Of a DNA stretch of 6,294 bases, positions 5,634 through 6,294 are shown in pieces (the stretch's first letter is position 1; each line of letters begins with the position of its first letter). The notes beneath the pieces are model-generated. The model saw only the letters and a list, made by a program, of their open reading frames with translations, had not been told where the DNA came from and searched no databases. Position numbers and translations under genes: made by a program. The DNA comes from JBQTIM01 sp052388135 (GTDB lineage Bacteria; Elusimicrobiota; Elusimicrobia; FEN-1173), in NCBI GenBank assembly GCA_052388135.1, contig JBQTIM010000099.1, forward strand, positions 1 through 6,294, read 5' to 3'.

Positions 5634-6294
5634 TCAGTGAATGTATCGCAGGAGCTCCCGTTTCTTCACGGCGCCCTCGCGCACGAGCGTCCAGTGGAAA
5701 GAGGAGGCGTCGAGCACCGTCGAAGCCTCCCCGCCGGGGCAGGGACCGCCGTCCAAAAGGACGTCCACCCGGCCTTTGAAAATTTTCAGCGCCGCCGCGC
5801 CCGTCACGGCCGGCTCCTCGCCGGAGGGGTTCGCGCTGGTCACCGCCAGAGGCTGGCCCATGCGCCGGAGAACCGCCAGGGCCGCCGGGTGCCGCGGGAT
5901 GCGGACGGCCACGGTGTCCTTGCCTCCGGTGACCCAGCGCCCGAGGGAGGACGTCTTGAACACCACCGTCAGGGGGCCCGGCCAATATTCCTCGAGCAGC
6001 GCTTCCAGCTTCTTGGAGAGAGGCTCCACCAGGGCCCGGGCCTGATCGGGATGGGCCACCAGCAGGGGCAGGGGCTTCTTATAGGAACGTCCCTTGAGAC
6101 GGTAAATCCGCCGGATGGCCTCGGGCCGGAAGACGCCGGCCGCCAGGCCGTAAACCGTGTCCGTGGGAAAAATCGCCAGGCCGCCTTCGTGCAGGGCGCG
6201 GAAGACGTCCTCCACGGCCGCGGCGGAAAATCGGCCGGCCTTCAGCTTGTGAAGGATCGTGCGGTCGGGATCCTTGCCCGCGCCGCGGGAGACT
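5634..6294 (-). CDS. tsaC: threonylcarbamoyl-AMP synthase (YrdC/Sua5 family), 5' end probably outside window
   Basis: Makes threonylcarbamoyl-AMP from threonine, bicarbonate and ATP, the first step of t6A at position 37 of tRNAs reading ANN codons. Counting from an internal GTG at 6215, motifs are GGLAIFPTDTVYGLAAG (11-27), RLKGRSYKKPLPLLV with Lys41 and Arg43, YWPGPLTVVF (77-86), VRIPRHP (104-110), and TSANPSGEEP with Ser127 and Asn129, completing the family's KxR...SxN set; DGGPCPGGEASTVLD follows. There is no Sua5-type C-terminal domain, so it is the short TsaC type. The GTG at 6215 has no ribosome site and leaves an unusually short N-terminus. The frame stays open to the window edge and encodes a plausible TILHKL strand and a following helix (AAAVEDVFRAL), so the true start is probably to the right of base 6294. 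Likely first of the genes seen here in an operon with the phosphatase and glyA. Confidence 0.93.
   Translation of the reverse strand, partial: VSRGAGKDPDRTILHKLKAGRFSAAAVEDVFRALHEGGLAIFPTDTVYGLAAGVFRPEAIRRIYRLKGRSYKKPLPLLVAHPDQARALVEPLSKKLEALLEEYWPGPLTVVFKTSSLGRWVTGGKDTVAVRIPRHPAALAVLRRMGQPLAVTSANPSGEEPAVTGAAALKIFKGRVDVLLDGGPCPGGEASTVLDASSFHWTLVREGAVKKRELLRYIH

Overview
The window is GC-rich and gene-dense, and every gene I can support lies on the minus strand, so transcription runs right to left. It looks like ordinary chromosomal DNA of a bacterium. The order tsaC, low-molecular-weight phosphatase, glyA, then polysaccharide genes resembles the prfA-prmC-tsaC-phosphatase-rpiB-glyA-upp-wecB order known from Bacillota such as Bacillus subtilis. 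Here rpiB and upp are absent, and a WecA/TagO-type transferase sits directly before wecB. The high GC and a type IV pilin-like protein would also fit an uncultivated Gram-negative lineage such as Elusimicrobiota or Omnitrophota, but the phylum cannot be fixed from this window.

Right part (6294 to about 3847): a 5'-incomplete tsaC (threonylcarbamoyl-AMP synthase, for tRNA t6A), a low-molecular-weight protein phosphatase and glyA (serine hydroxymethyltransferase). They are closely spaced and probably one operon. It ends at an intrinsic terminator (3790-3820) that sits inside a roughly 99-bp palindromic element built from 7-bp repeats. This element exactly fills the gap between the glyA stop and the next start codon.

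Middle part (3752 to 1526): a polyprenyl-phosphate sugar-1-phosphate transferase (WecA/TagO/MraY family) and a UDP-GlcNAc 2-epimerase (wecB), separated by 7 bases and probably translationally coupled. Together they would start a lipid-linked glycan and supply UDP-ManNAc for a surface polysaccharide.

Left part (1525 to 1): a near-consensus sigma-70 promoter (TTGACA, 17 bp, TATAGT) precedes a 128-base leader and a three-gene unit. The unit holds a small protein resembling the PII signalling superfamily, an unrecognised five-segment membrane protein joined to it by an ATGA overlap, and a type IV prepilin-like protein cut by the window's left edge. The prepilin has no conventional start codon near its cleavage site.

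I see no CRISPR array, RNA gene, transposase, phage gene or defence system. The points most worth checking are the 7-bp-repeat element with its embedded terminator, the prepilin start problem, the PII-like/membrane/pilin gene association, and the phosphatase specificity residue.
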